A stretch of DNA of 64,000 nt from Bryobacterales bacterium (GTDB lineage: Bacteria; Acidobacteriota; Terriglobia; Bryobacterales; Bryobacteraceae): the NCBI GenBank assembly GCA_016713735.1, contig JADJOP010000042.1:62001-126000 (forward strand), in the 5' to 3' direction. The position numbers and the translations under genes are program-made. Of the stretch, positions 49,014-57,958 are shown one piece after another (the stretch's first letter is position 1; the number at the start of each line of letters is the position of its first letter). The notes under the pieces are model-generated. The model saw only the letters and a program-made list of their open reading frames with translations, had not been told where the DNA came from and did no database searches.

Positions 49014-51602
49014 CTACCTCAAGTACACAAACTCATTCAGGTTCAGCAGCACATGCGTCAGCCCCTGCAACGGCTGCTCACGCAAAAACGCCACGCCCTC
49101 GCGCCGTTCGGCCTCGCTTGGCCGGCGGCCCAGCGCGAGCAAATACGCCCGCTCCACCTGCGCCTCTTTCGCCTCGCCCGCCTCCGAGGCCACCCGATCG
49201 GCCAGCCGCGCCGCCTGCGCGATCACAAAGTCGTTGTGCAGCAGCGTCAGCGCCTGCGTCGGCACCGTCGACACGTTGCGCCGCCCGCAGGTGATGTTCT
49301 GGTCCGGCAGGTCAAACACCTCGAAGAAGGGGAAGGGAAGTCCGCGCTTGCGGTAGATGTAGACGCTTCGCCGCCACGTCTCCTCGCCATCGGCCTGCCG
49401 CAGCCAGATGCCCTTGTCCATGCTCTTCAGCGTCTCTTCGGGCAGCGGCGGAAACACGGCGCGCCCGCCCATCTTCGCGTTCAACGTCCCGGCCACGTGC
49501 AAAATCGAGTCGCGCACGATCTCGGCCTCCAGCCGCTGCGCCCGGTAGCGCCACCAGTAGAGGTTATCGGCATCCACGCTCTCGTTGGCCGCGCTCGAAT
49601 ACCCGCTCGTCATGCGATACGCCCGCGAGGTCATCAGCAGCCGGTGCATGCTCTTCACGCTCCAGCCGTTGTCCATGAACCGCACGGCCAGCCAGTCAAG
49701 CAGCTCCGGATGCGTCGGCGCCTCGCCCGTCTTGCCGAAGTTGTCGAGTGTGGTCACAATGCCCCTGCCGAAGTGATGGTGCCAGATGCGGTTGGCCATC
49801 ACGCGCGCCGTCAGCGGATTCTCCCGCGACGCCAGCCAGTTGGCCAGCGCCATCCGCCGCCCGCTGGTGCGCCTGTGCGCCGGCGGCAACTCCACCGGCA
49901 GCTTCGCATAACTCGCCACCTGCACAAAGCCCGGCTCCATCTCCTTGCCGCGGCTCTCCGCGTCGCCATGATGCAGGAAGTAGGCCGGCGGCGCGGCATA
50001 CGGCTTCCTGCCATCGCTCAGAAACGACCCTTCGATCGCCTCGCGCTTGATGCCCTTGCCCGGCGCCGGCTCATCGCCCGCGCCATCCGGCGTAAACCGG
50101 TAGTCGCCGTCGGTGATCCCCATCGCCACCGGAATCGGCTTCGGCCGCTCTTTCTCAATCACGGCGATCTTCGCCATCAGCTCTTTCTTCCGCGCCAGAT
50201 CCTCCGGCTTCATCAAGCGGTCGATCTCGGCCGAACTCACCCCCGTCGTGCGGATGATCTGGTTGGCCAGCAACACCTGCCCCGGCGTGCGCTTCTCCTC
50301 CGGCGTGAACACAGCATCTTGAATATGCTGCGGCCACTTGCGGTACTTCGTCTCGCGCACCCGCTGCGCGTAGGGCGCCTCAATCTCTTTCACCTCCGCC
50401 TTCAGCGGCTTCTGCTTTGCCTCCACCTCGGCCACCTTCGCCGCATACGCATCGGCCTCCGGCTTCGGCACCAGCGGATGATCCACCTCCACATAGCCCC
50501 ACAGCGAGGCCTGCATCGCGTAGTAGTCGCGCTGCGGAATCGGGTCGAACTTGTGGTCATGGCAGCGCGCGCACTGCACCGTCAGCCCAATCACACCCCG
50601 CCCCACAGTGGCGATCATGTCATCCAGGTAATCGAAGCGAAACTGCGGATTGTCCTTCTCGCGAAATCCGACCTTGGCGTAGTTGCGCAGAAACCCCGTC
50701 GCAATCAGCCGCTCGCTGGTCGCTTCCTCCATCTCATCGCCGGCCAGTTGCTCGCGCAGGAACACGTCAAACGGCGTGTCCTTATTGAATGCCGCGATCA
50801 CATAGTCGCGGTAGCGCCAGGCATTGGGCCGGTCGAAGTCATGCTCATAGCCGTTGGAATCGGCATACCGCGCCACATCCAGCCAGTGCCGCCCCCAGCG
50901 CTCGCCATAGTGCGGCGAGGCCAGCAACTGGTCGATCAGCTTCTCCCAGGCCTTCGGCGACGCATCCTCGACAAACGCCTTCACCTGCTCCGGCGTCGGC
51001 GGCAACCCGATCAAATCGAGATACGCGCGCCGCACCAGTGTCGTCTTGTCCGCTAGCGGCGCCGGCGTCAGGCCCTTCTCTTTCCAGGTGCGATACAAAA
51101 ACGCATCCACCGGATGCGCGTCCCACTCCGCCGCGCCATTCACGGGCGCCTGCCGCGCCTTGGGCAACTGGAAGCTCCAGAACTGCCGGGCTTCCGCGCG
51201 GATCGTCCGCTCCTCCGGCGCCTCTTCCTTCTTCTTCGCAACCTCCACCAGCGTGCCCTGCCACGGCGCGCCCTGGTCGATCCAGTCCTTCAGGATGCCG
51301 GTCTCAGCGTCCGACAGCTTCCCGTCCATCGGCATGAGCGGCTTCTCCAACCCCGCCACGTGCCGGTAGAGCCGCGACTGCTCCGCATTCCCCGCCACAA
51401 ACGCCGGACCGTGCGCGCCGCCCGCCACCGCCGCCTCCCGCGACCGCAGGTCGAGTTTGCCCAGTTGCATCTTCGGCCCGTGACACTTCACGCACCGCGC
51501 TTCCAACACCGGCTTCACATCCCGGTCAAACGACACGCTCCGAGTTTGTGCAGGCAATGCGGCGGCCAGCGCGGCAGCCAAGAGGAATCGATACGGCGAC
51601 AC
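49014..51602 (-). CDS. PSCyt1-PSCyt2-PSD1 (planctomycete-type cytochrome) protein
   Basis: The 862-residue protein has a signal peptide (about 1-19), an N-terminal cytochrome-like domain with one heme site CVKCH (C37-H41, ARCVKCHGPKM), then PSCyt2 (DUF1549, DAFLYRTWKEKGL, RRAYLDLIGLPPTP, WLDVARYADSNGYEHD) and C-terminal PSD1 (DUF1553, TARVMANRIWHHHFGRGIV, HRLLMTSRAYRMTSGYS). It begins with GTG at 51602; a TAGTGT hexamer lies 9 bases upstream with no ribosome site. It forms an operon with DUF1501. Confidence 0.92.
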   Translation of the reverse strand: MSPYRFLLAAALAAALPAQTRSVSFDRDVKPVLEARCVKCHGPKMQLGKLDLRSREAAVAGGAHGPAFVAGNAEQSRLYRHVAGLEKPLMPMDGKLSDAETGILKDWIDQGAPWQGTLVEVAKKKEEAPEERTIRAEARQFWSFQLPKARQAPVNGAAEWDAHPVDAFLYRTWKEKGLTPAPLADKTTLVRRAYLDLIGLPPTPEQVKAFVEDASPKAWEKLIDQLLASPHYGERWGRHWLDVARYADSNGYEHDFDRPNAWRYRDYVIAAFNKDTPFDVFLREQLAGDEMEEATSERLIATGFLRNYAKVGFREKDNPQFRFDYLDDMIATVGRGVIGLTVQCARCHDHKFDPIPQRDYYAMQASLWGYVEVDHPLVPKPEADAYAAKVAEVEAKQKPLKAEVKEIEAPYAQRVRETKYRKWPQHIQDAVFTPEEKRTPGQVLLANQIIRTTGVSSAEIDRLMKPEDLARKKELMAKIAVIEKERPKPIPVAMGITDGDYRFTPDGAGDEPAPGKGIKREAIEGSFLSDGRKPYAAPPAYFLHHGDAESRGKEMEPGFVQVASYAKLPVELPPAHRRTSGRRMALANWLASRENPLTARVMANRIWHHHFGRGIVTTLDNFGKTGEAPTHPELLDWLAVRFMDNGWSVKSMHRLLMTSRAYRMTSGYSSAANESVDADNLYWWRYRAQRLEAEIVRDSILHVAGTLNAKMGGRAVFPPLPEETLKSMDKGIWLRQADGEETWRRSVYIYRKRGLPFPFFEVFDLPDQNITCGRRNVSTVPTQALTLLHNDFVIAQAARLADRVASEAGEAKEAQVERAYLLALGRRPSEAERREGVAFLREQPLQGLTHVLLNLNEFVYLR

Positions 51603-51742
51603 GGCGTCGATACACTACCCCCAATCTCTCTGCTGCGAGATTGTATCGAAGGCACATGCGGGGATCAATGGGGGCCCGGCTCGGAGATTTCCCCCCTTGA
51701 CACCCGCCGCGCCAAGGCGCCCAATGCAGACAGGAGGTCCCT

Positions 51743-52114
51743 ATGAACGCTCTTGCCGTCCGGCTCCTCGGCTACGTCGCGCAAGCTTTCTCCTACGCCC
51801 TCGCCGGCATCTTTCTTCTCTTCCTCCTGGGTGAGATCTTCACTCCCCATTCCGCCGGCCCGGTGAACCTCCGCGAATGGACCGGCATCATTCTCATCAC
51901 CATCGCCTGCTGCGCCCCGGTGCTCGCCCTCCAACATGAGTTCGGCGCCGCCGCCGTCTCGCTGGCCTGCCTGGCTGGCTTCTGCCTTGTGGTCGACTTC
52001 GACAACTGGCCCATCGCCGCCATCCTCGCCGTCCCCGGCGCGCTCCACCTTGCTCATTCGCTGCTCGACCGGCCCGGGCAACCCCCACGCCAAACCCTGC
52101 ATCCCGCCAGTTGA
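51743..52114 (+). CDS. Small hypothetical membrane protein
   Basis: The 123-residue product has about four hydrophobic helices (about 8-31, 46-64, 70-86, 92-108) and a short soluble tail. CAGGAGG precedes the ATG at good spacing, which supports translation. No family was recognised. It stands alone between the divergent PSD1 gene and the rplM promoter, and is expected in the inner membrane. Confidence 0.65.
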   Translation: MNALAVRLLGYVAQAFSYALAGIFLLFLLGEIFTPHSAGPVNLREWTGIILITIACCAPVLALQHEFGAAAVSLACLAGFCLVVDFDNWPIAAILAVPGALHLAHSLLDRPGQPPRQTLHPAS

Positions 52115-52212
52115 GCCGGACCGTCGCCGCGCTCTTTCTTCTTTTCATCGCCCGCGCCCTCCCGCCACGCCGCGCCGGTTGCGCTCCACGCCACCCCCGT
52201 GCCACGCCCCGT

Positions 52213-52242
52213 TTGACACCGTCCCGCCGCATTGGCTACGAT
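52213..52242 (+). promoter_or_regulatory. Promoter of rplM-rpsI
   Basis: A perfect -35 TTGACA (52213-52218) is followed after 18 bases by TACGAT (52237-52242). Transcription should start near 52249, 30 bases before rplM. Confidence 0.7.
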
Positions 52243-52278
52243 AAGTGTTTGTAGTTTCCTCACGGAGAACGTCTGTCT

Positions 52279-52713
52279 ATGAGAACCCCAATTCCGTCGG
52301 CCAAGGATTTTGTGCGCTCCTGGCACGTGATTGACGCTGACGGGGCCGTACTCGGCCGAGTGGCCTCCCAGGCCGCCAAAATCTTGATGGGCAAGCACAG
52401 GCCCACCTATACGCCCTTCCTCGATACGGGCGACCACGTCATCATCGTCAACGCCGAAAAGGTCGCCATGACCGGCAACAAGGAAGGCCAGAAGGTGTAC
52501 CGCACCCACTCCGGCTATCCCGGCGGCTTGAAGGAAACCGGTGCCGTGAAAATGAGGGCCACCCGTCCGGCTCGCATTCTGGAACTGGCCATCTCGGGCA
52601 TGCTGCCGAAAAACAAGCTCGGCAAGCAGATGTACCGCAAACTTAAGGTATACGCGGGCTCCAAACACCCGCACCAGGCACAAAAGCCGGAAGCGCTCAC
52701 CGCCCAGGTCTAA
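52279..52713 (+). CDS. rplM: 50S ribosomal protein L13
   Basis: The 144-residue protein is an early 23S rRNA-binding assembly protein of the large subunit. Typical blocks are WHVIDADGAVLGRVASQAAKIL, PTYTPFLDTGDHVIIVNAEKV, YRTHSGYPGGLKE and ISGMLPKNKLGKQMYRKLKVY. GGAGAA precedes the start. It forms the common rplM-rpsI operon with the next gene. Confidence 0.97.
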   Translation: MRTPIPSAKDFVRSWHVIDADGAVLGRVASQAAKILMGKHRPTYTPFLDTGDHVIIVNAEKVAMTGNKEGQKVYRTHSGYPGGLKETGAVKMRATRPARILELAISGMLPKNKLGKQMYRKLKVYAGSKHPHQAQKPEALTAQV

Positions 52714-52751
52714 CACAGGCCCAGGCCTAATACAGGAAGGATCAGCTAGTC

Positions 52752-53147
52752 GTGGCATTGATGGTTCAAAATTTGGGTACCGGCCGCCGCAAAAGCGCGG
52801 TCGCCCGCGTCTTTCTCCGCCCCGGAAACGGCAAGTTCATGGTGAACGGCCGCGAAGCCGAAGCCTACTTCACCACCCAGTCGGCGCGCACCATGATCAA
52901 GCAGCCGCTGCTGGCCACCGAGACCATGGATAAGTTCGACGTCCTGGTCACCACCATGGGCGGCGGCTCCACCGGTCAGGCCGCGGCCATTCGCCTCGGC
53001 ATCGCCCGCGCCCTCTGTGAGTTCAACATCGAACTGCGCGGCAAGCTGAAGTCGCTCGGCCTGCTCACCCGCGACCCCCGCGCCCACGAACGCAAGAAGT
53101 ACGGCCAAAAGGGCGCCCGCAAACGGTTCCAGTTCTCCAAGCGCTAG
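52752..53147 (+). CDS. rpsI: 30S ribosomal protein S9
   Basis: The 131-residue protein sits in the 30S head; its C-terminal KR tail reaches the P-site tRNA. GTGRRKSAVARVFLRPGNG, the GGGSTGQAAAIRLGIARAL block and the terminal KKYGQKGARKRFQFSKR are diagnostic. I use the GTG at 52752, because AGGAAGGA lies about 10 bases upstream; an ATG 9 bases later is the alternative. Confidence 0.97.
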   Translation: MALMVQNLGTGRRKSAVARVFLRPGNGKFMVNGREAEAYFTTQSARTMIKQPLLATETMDKFDVLVTTMGGGSTGQAAAIRLGIARALCEFNIELRGKLKSLGLLTRDPRAHERKKYGQKGARKRFQFSKR

Positions 53148-53160
53148 TTTGGAGGAATCA

Positions 53161-53189
53161 AGGCGGGGCCTTCGGGTCCCGCCTTTCTT
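53161..53189 (+). terminator. Intrinsic terminator after rpsI
   Basis: GGCGGGGCC and GGTCCCGCC pair around a UUCG tetraloop (53171-53174), followed by TTTCTTC. Confidence 0.85.
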
Positions 53190-53214
53190 CTGCGCCGGCG
53201 AGGCAAATCTCGCC

Positions 53215-53243
53215 TTGGACAGTCTCCCCGGTGCCTGTATTCA
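53215..53243 (+). promoter_or_regulatory. Promoter of rpsB-tsf-pyrH-frr
   Basis: TTGGAC (53215-53220) and TATTCA (53238-53243) are 17 bases apart, 25 bases before the rpsB start. Confidence 0.5.
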
Positions 53244-53268
53244 CCCGTAGTGACCTTTAGGAGGTTCT

Positions 53269-54144
53269 TTGCCTTCCATTTCCATGAAGGAATTGCTCGA
53301 AGCAGGCGTTCATTTCGGCCACCAAACCAAGCGCTGGAACCCGAAGATGAAGGAATACATCTTCGGCGAACGGAACGGCATCTACATCCTTGACCTGCAG
53401 AAAACGCAAAAGCTCTTCAAAGACGCCATGCGCTATGTGGCCGAAATGGCCGCGCAGGGAAAAACCATCATGTTCGTCGGCACTAAACGGCAGGCCCAGG
53501 AGGCCATCGCCGAAGAGGCCACGCGGTGCAACATGTTCTACGTGAACAACCGCTGGCTCGGCGGCCTGCTCACGAACTTTGTCACCGTCCAGCGCTCCAT
53601 CAAGCGCCTCAAGGACCTCGACTCCCTCTTTGCCAGCGATGACGCCGGCGCCAGCCGCTCCAAAAAAGAGCTCGGCCGCCTCGAACGCGAACGCAAACAC
53701 CTCCAGAGCAACCTTGCCGGCATCAAGGAAATGGCCAACCTGCCCGACATGCTCTTTGTCGTCGATTCGAACAAAGAGACCATCGCCGTGAAGGAAGCCA
53801 AGAAACTCGGCATCCCCGTCGTCGCCGTCGTCGACACCAACTGCGACCCCGACATGGTCGATTGGGTCATCCCCGGCAACGACGACGCGCTGCGCGCCAT
53901 CCGCCTGTTCACCAACAAGATCTCCGAAGCCGTCGTGGAAGGCCGCGCCTTGGCCACTGAACACGACTTCGCCGCCGCCGCTGCTGCTGTCTCCGACGAA
54001 ACAACCGTCGACGTCAGCGCCAGCGAGTACAACCAGTATTTGGATCCGCAGTACGCTCAGCAGCTCATGAGCGAGAGCCTGCGTGAGGACGACCTGGCCG
54101 ATCTGGTCCCCAAACGGATCGCCAACCTCGACGCCGACACTTAA
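53269..54144 (+). CDS. rpsB: 30S ribosomal protein S2 with acidic C-terminal extension
   Basis: The 291-residue protein binds the 30S body near S1. Typical blocks are MKELLEAGVHFGHQTKRWNPKM in outline, FVGTKRQAQEAI, NNRWLGGLLTNF, LPDMLFVVDSNKE and GIPVVAVVDTNCDPD. It starts with TTG at 53269, close behind TTTAGGAGG; homologues have the same few residues before MKELLEAG, which supports this start. The protein is about 45-50 residues longer than usual S2; the extra C-terminal part (from about 240) is acidic and Ala-rich and has no known domain. tsf follows after 106 bases. Confidence 0.96.
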   Translation: MPSISMKELLEAGVHFGHQTKRWNPKMKEYIFGERNGIYILDLQKTQKLFKDAMRYVAEMAAQGKTIMFVGTKRQAQEAIAEEATRCNMFYVNNRWLGGLLTNFVTVQRSIKRLKDLDSLFASDDAGASRSKKELGRLERERKHLQSNLAGIKEMANLPDMLFVVDSNKETIAVKEAKKLGIPVVAVVDTNCDPDMVDWVIPGNDDALRAIRLFTNKISEAVVEGRALATEHDFAAAAAAVSDETTVDVSASEYNQYLDPQYAQQLMSESLREDDLADLVPKRIANLDADT

Positions 54145-54250
54145 ACTCGCGGGCCTTGCCCGTGGACTGCTAGCCAACAACATGCGCCGGGCGTGCGCCG
54201 CAGGCCTCGCCCGGTTCTAATCAGTTCGAAATTTGACGAAGGAAGAGACG

Positions 54251-54880
54251 ATGCCGGAGATTACCGCCCAATTGGTGAAAGCGCTTCGGGATAAAACCCA
54301 AGCGGGAATGATGGATTGCCGCAAGGCCTTGACCGAGGCCAATGGCGATCTCGCCGAAGCAGAGGTGATCCTGCGCAAGAAGGGCATGGCCTCGGCCGCT
54401 AAGAAGGCCGGCCGCGCCGCCCGCATGGGCCAGGTGGGCACCTACATCCACCCCGGCGGCATGCTCGGCGTCATGGTCGAAGTAAACTGCGAGACCGATT
54501 TCGTCGCCCGCACCGACCAGTTCCAGGAACTGGTGAAGGACATCTCCATGCAGATCGCCGCCGCCGATCCGCGCTACCTCAAGCGCGACGAGGTCCCGGC
54601 CGAGATCCTGGAGAAGGAAAAAGAGATCGCCCGCGACCGCGCCCGCGCCGAAGGCAAGCCCGACAAGATCCTCGACAAGATCGTCGAGGGCCGCCTCGCC
54701 AAGTTCTACGAAGAGGTCTGCCTGCTTGACCAGCCCTTCATCAAGGACAACACGCAGACCATCGACCAGCTCATCAAATCGAAAATCGCCGGCCTCCAGG
54801 AGAACATCACCATCGCCCGTTTCTCCCGCTTCAAGGTGGGCGAGACGGCTCCCGCCGACACGCCGGAAGCCGCCGAGTAG
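54251..54880 (+). CDS. tsf: Elongation factor Ts
   Basis: The 209-residue nucleotide exchange factor regenerates EF-Tu-GTP. It has the N-terminal UBA-like domain (LVKALRDKTQAGMMDCRKALTE), the core motif CETDFVARTDQF, and a shortened C-terminus, as in the short bacterial EF-Ts form. Start ATG 54251 follows GAAGGAAGAG; an in-frame ATG further upstream lies before that ribosome site. It is followed by pyrH after 12 bases. Confidence 0.96.
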   Translation: MPEITAQLVKALRDKTQAGMMDCRKALTEANGDLAEAEVILRKKGMASAAKKAGRAARMGQVGTYIHPGGMLGVMVEVNCETDFVARTDQFQELVKDISMQIAAADPRYLKRDEVPAEILEKEKEIARDRARAEGKPDKILDKIVEGRLAKFYEEVCLLDQPFIKDNTQTIDQLIKSKIAGLQENITIARFSRFKVGETAPADTPEAAE

Positions 54881-54892
54881 GCACGAATCACG

Positions 54893-55603
54893 ATGCCCAA
54901 ACGCGAGCGCATCCTGCTCAAGCTCAGCGGTGAAGTACTGGCCGCCGGAGCCGGCTTTGGCATCGACCCCGATAAGGTCCGCGCCATGGCCGAAGAGGTC
55001 GCCGGGGTCGCTCGCGAGGGCGTGCAGATTGGCTTGGTGGTCGGCGGCGGCAACTTCTTCCGCGGTGTCGCCGCAGCGGCCCGCAATATGGACCGCGTGG
55101 CCGCTGACCACATGGGCATGCTGGCTACGGTGATCAACGCCATCGCCCTGCAGGACGCGCTCGAAAAGGCCGGCGTGGCCACGCGCGTGATGACCGCCAT
55201 CCACATGGCCAGCGTCGCCGAGCCCTACATCCGCCGCCGCGCCATCCGCCACCTCGAGAAGGGCCGCATCGTCATCTTCGCCGCCGGAACCTCAAACCCC
55301 TACTTCTCCACCGACACCGCCGCCGCCTTGCGCGCTCTGGAGATCAAGGCCGAGGTTCTCGCCAAGGCCACACGCGTCGACGGCGTCTACGACAAGGATC
55401 CGTTGCAGCACGCCGACGCCGTGATGTACCCCGAAGTCGGCTATACCGAGGTCCTCTCCAAACAGCTCAAAGTGATGGACGCCTCGGCCGTGGCCATGTG
55501 CCGCGACAACAAACTCCCGGTCGTCGTGTTCAATCTGAACACGCCGGGCAATATAATGCGAATGGCGATGGGCGAGCCCGTGGGAACTCAAATCCGGGGC
55601 TGA
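54893..55603 (+). CDS. pyrH: Uridylate kinase
   Basis: The 236-residue hexameric kinase phosphorylates UMP to UDP with ATP; it is feedback-inhibited by UTP in most bacteria. Amino-acid-kinase blocks are visible: ILLKLSGEVLAAG, IGLVVGGGNFFRG, DHMGMLATVINAIALQDAL, VIFAAGTSNPYFSTDTAAALRA in outline, and ATRVDGVYDKDP. Length is standard. It lies in the conserved rpsB-tsf-pyrH-frr order. Confidence 0.97.
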   Translation: MPKRERILLKLSGEVLAAGAGFGIDPDKVRAMAEEVAGVAREGVQIGLVVGGGNFFRGVAAAARNMDRVAADHMGMLATVINAIALQDALEKAGVATRVMTAIHMASVAEPYIRRRAIRHLEKGRIVIFAAGTSNPYFSTDTAAALRALEIKAEVLAKATRVDGVYDKDPLQHADAVMYPEVGYTEVLSKQLKVMDASAVAMCRDNKLPVVVFNLNTPGNIMRMAMGEPVGTQIRG

Positions 55604-55637
55604 ACCAAGCCTGTCGTACCAGCGGAGTGGACAACAT

Positions 55638-56207
55638 ATGACCGCTACAAACGTGAAGGAAGTGGAATCAGGCGCAAAAGCGCGCATGGAAAAAGCCGTG
55701 GCCGATTTGCAGCATGCCATGGCCAGCGTTCGCACCGGACGAGCCTCGGTGAGCCTCCTGGATAACATCCGGGTGGACTACTACGGCACGCCGACGCCGC
55801 TGACCCAGGTGGCCACCCTGCATGTGCCCGAACCGGCGATGATCACCGCCCAACCGTGGGACTCCTCGCTCATCGGACCCATCGAGAAGGCCATCCGGAG
55901 CTCCGATCTAGGGCTCAACCCGGCCAACGACGGCAAGCTGATCCGCATCCCCATCCCCGCGCTCACCCAGGAGCGCCGCAAGGATCTGGTGAAGCACCTG
56001 CACCACGTCGCCGAGGATCATCGCGTCTCGGTACGCAACATCCGCCGCGACGCCAACGAAGCCCTCAAAAAGCTGATGAAGGACAAGACCATCAGCGAGG
56101 ACGACGAACGCCGCGGCCTGGATGAGGTCCAGAAGATGACCGACGTCCACATGAAGAAGATCGACGAACTGGCCAAGGCCAAGGAAAAAGAGATCCTCGA
56201 GATGTAG
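55638..56207 (+). CDS. frr: Ribosome recycling factor
   Basis: The 189-residue protein splits the post-termination ribosome together with EF-G. The family signature is present: RTGRASVSLLDNIRVDYYG, TPLTQVATLHVPEP, PWDSSLIGPIEKAI, and the C-terminal helix block ERRKDLVKHLHHVAEDHRVSVRNIRRDAN in outline. Length matches (about 185). A strong hairpin terminator follows the gene. Confidence 0.97.
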   Translation: MTATNVKEVESGAKARMEKAVADLQHAMASVRTGRASVSLLDNIRVDYYGTPTPLTQVATLHVPEPAMITAQPWDSSLIGPIEKAIRSSDLGLNPANDGKLIRIPIPALTQERRKDLVKHLHHVAEDHRVSVRNIRRDANEALKKLMKDKTISEDDERRGLDEVQKMTDVHMKKIDELAKAKEKEILEM

Positions 56208-56276
56208 CAGCCTGTGCGCCGCCCGCGCCCCAGCGCCGGCGTCCGCCGGGTCCCCAACAACCCGGGAACAAAACAA

Positions 56277-56311
56277 GCCCTCCTGCTGTCCAAGACGGCG
56301 GAGGGCTTTTT
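56277..56311 (+). terminator. Intrinsic terminator after frr whose 3' arm holds the next gene's ribosome site
   Basis: GCCCTCC (56277-56283) pairs with GGAGGGC (56300-56306), with partial inner pairing, followed by TTTTT (56307-56311). GGAGG in the 3' arm lies 10 bases before the ATG of the TonB gene at 56315. Confidence 0.85.
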
Positions 56312-56314
56312 CAC

Positions 56315-57079
56315 ATGTTCGAATCCGCCGTGGTGCCCGAGGCGCCCAAAGGACGGCGCTCGGCCGCCTTGTCCCTGTCCACACTGCTCCAGGTCGCGCT
56401 CATCACGGGCGCGGTCATCATTCCCATGGCCCACGTCTCGGCGCTGCCCGCACTCAAACTCGTGCCGCGACCGCCCGTGCCCAAACTCAAACACGTCAAG
56501 GTCATCCCTATCGACGAAAGCGTGAAGCGCGCCGCCGTGGCCTCGGGCGCGCGTGTCGAGGCGTATCCACCGCGCGTGATCACCGCGCCCACGCGCGTTC
56601 CGGATAAGCCCGCCGCACGCATCTTCGATGAGGTGGCCGCCATGCCCGCCGGCTTCATCGGAGGCGGCGATGATCGCGACGGCATTGAAGGCCTCTCCCC
56701 AACCATCGACTTCGGCCAGCGCGTTGCCGCCCCGCCATCGCCTGCACCCACGGCCCAAACCGCCAAACCTTCTGCCCCCGCGCAGCCCACGCGTGTCCGC
56801 ATCGGCGGCAACGTCCGCCCTCCCCGCCTCGTGCGCGAAGTGCGCCCCCTCTACCCGCCGCTCGCCCGACAGGCGCGCATCCAGGGCGTCGTCAAGATCA
56901 ACGCGATTGTCAGCCGCGACGGCACCGTGCAGTCGCTCGAGACCGTCAGCGGCCACCCGCTGCTCGTCAACGCCGCCCTCGACGCCGTCCGCCAATGGCT
57001 CTACGAACCCACACAGTTGAACGGCGAACCCGTCGAGGTCATCCTCGTCGTCGATGTGAACTTCCGCCTCTCAAACTAG
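56315..57079 (+). CDS. TonB-family energy transducer
   Basis: The 254-residue protein has a short cytoplasmic N-terminus, one membrane helix (about 20-42), a Pro/Ala/Lys-rich periplasmic linker (about 48-160) and a C-terminal TonB domain. The last part includes VREVRPLYPPLARQARIQGVVKINAIVS in outline, SRDGTVQSLETVSGHPLL and AVRQWLYEPTQLNGEPV. It would transmit proton-motive force from ExbB/ExbD to TonB-dependent receptors such as the one at 29.6-32.9 kb. Its only Shine-Dalgarno (GGAGG 56300-56304) lies inside the preceding terminator stem, so translation may depend on how that hairpin folds. Confidence 0.87.
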   Translation: MFESAVVPEAPKGRRSAALSLSTLLQVALITGAVIIPMAHVSALPALKLVPRPPVPKLKHVKVIPIDESVKRAAVASGARVEAYPPRVITAPTRVPDKPAARIFDEVAAMPAGFIGGGDDRDGIEGLSPTIDFGQRVAAPPSPAPTAQTAKPSAPAQPTRVRIGGNVRPPRLVREVRPLYPPLARQARIQGVVKINAIVSRDGTVQSLETVSGHPLLVNAALDAVRQWLYEPTQLNGEPVEVILVVDVNFRLSN

Positions 57080-57085
57080 TAGAAT
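57080..57085 (+). promoter_or_regulatory. -10-like hexamer TAGAAT before the amidohydrolase gene
   Basis: TAGAAT overlaps the end of the TonB gene region and ends 6 bases before ATG 57092; no Shine-Dalgarno lies between. Confidence 0.4.
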
Positions 57086-57091
57086 TCGCAG

Positions 57092-57955
57092 ATGCGGTCT
57101 GCCCTTCTTCTTCTCACATTCGCCGCGGCCCTCGCCGCCCAAACGCACAAGCTCGTCGATGCCCACGTCCACCACAACGGTGAGGTGAAGTTCCTCGACG
57201 AGCTTGTCGCGCGTCTGGAGAAACACGATGGCATCGCTTTCCTGCTCGTCAAACCGGCTCACCTCAAACAGGTCACCGCCTACATGGCCAAACACCCCGG
57301 CCGCCTCATCGGCTTCGGCGACGTGGAACTCGACGACCCCAACGTCCTCGCCCACATCGATACCTTCCACAAAGCCGGCTTCCGCGGCCTCGGCGAAATC
57401 AGCCGCACCCGCAAGGACTACAACGACCCCGCCTACACGCCCATCTACGACCGCGCCTCCCAATACGGCATGATGCTCCTCTTCCACACCGGCATCGTCA
57501 ACCGCGGCCGCCCCGACCTCGCCGAAGACGTCAGCGTCGACCGCCTCCGCGTTACCCTCCTCGACAACATCGCCCGCCGCTATCCCAAGACCACCATCAT
57601 CGGCGCCCACCTCGGCAACCCCGACTACGCCTGGGCCGGTGAAATCGCCCGCTGGAACCCCAACCTCTACTTCGACCTCTCCGGCTCCACGCTCATCAAG
57701 AAACAGGAGGAGCCCACCTTCTTCAAGTCCATCTTCTGGTGGTCCAGCGTCGCCAGCCCGCACACCCCCAAATCGCAAGTGAGCGCGTTTGAAAAAGTGA
57801 TCTTCGGCTCCGATGTTTTCGGCGGCGAGATCCGCGAATTCGACGACTCCATCGACCGCTACAAGAGGATGCTCACCGCCTGCGGCGTCTCCCCCGAAGC
57901 CCAGGCCAACATCTTTGGCGGCACGCTGCGCCGCATCCTCGCCACCGGCAAGTAG
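57092..57955 (+). CDS. Exported amidohydrolase-family protein
   Basis: The 287-residue protein has a short signal (MRSALLLLTFAAALAAQ) and a metal-dependent amidohydrolase (Amidohydro_2-like) barrel. The first metal motif is DAHVHHNG (D23, H25, H27). Further metal or active-site elements are LLFHTGIV near 133, IIGAHLGNP near 169 and VIFGSDVFGG near 232. The substrate cannot be told; the family includes decarboxylases and hydrolases. It would act in the periplasm. The gene is preceded by a -10 hexamer only 6 bases away and followed by the convergent propeller gene (3-base gap). Confidence 0.85.
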   Translation: MRSALLLLTFAAALAAQTHKLVDAHVHHNGEVKFLDELVARLEKHDGIAFLLVKPAHLKQVTAYMAKHPGRLIGFGDVELDDPNVLAHIDTFHKAGFRGLGEISRTRKDYNDPAYTPIYDRASQYGMMLLFHTGIVNRGRPDLAEDVSVDRLRVTLLDNIARRYPKTTIIGAHLGNPDYAWAGEIARWNPNLYFDLSGSTLIKKQEEPTFFKSIFWWSSVASPHTPKSQVSAFEKVIFGSDVFGGEIREFDDSIDRYKRMLTACGVSPEAQANIFGGTLRRILATGK

Positions 57956-57958
57956 CCC

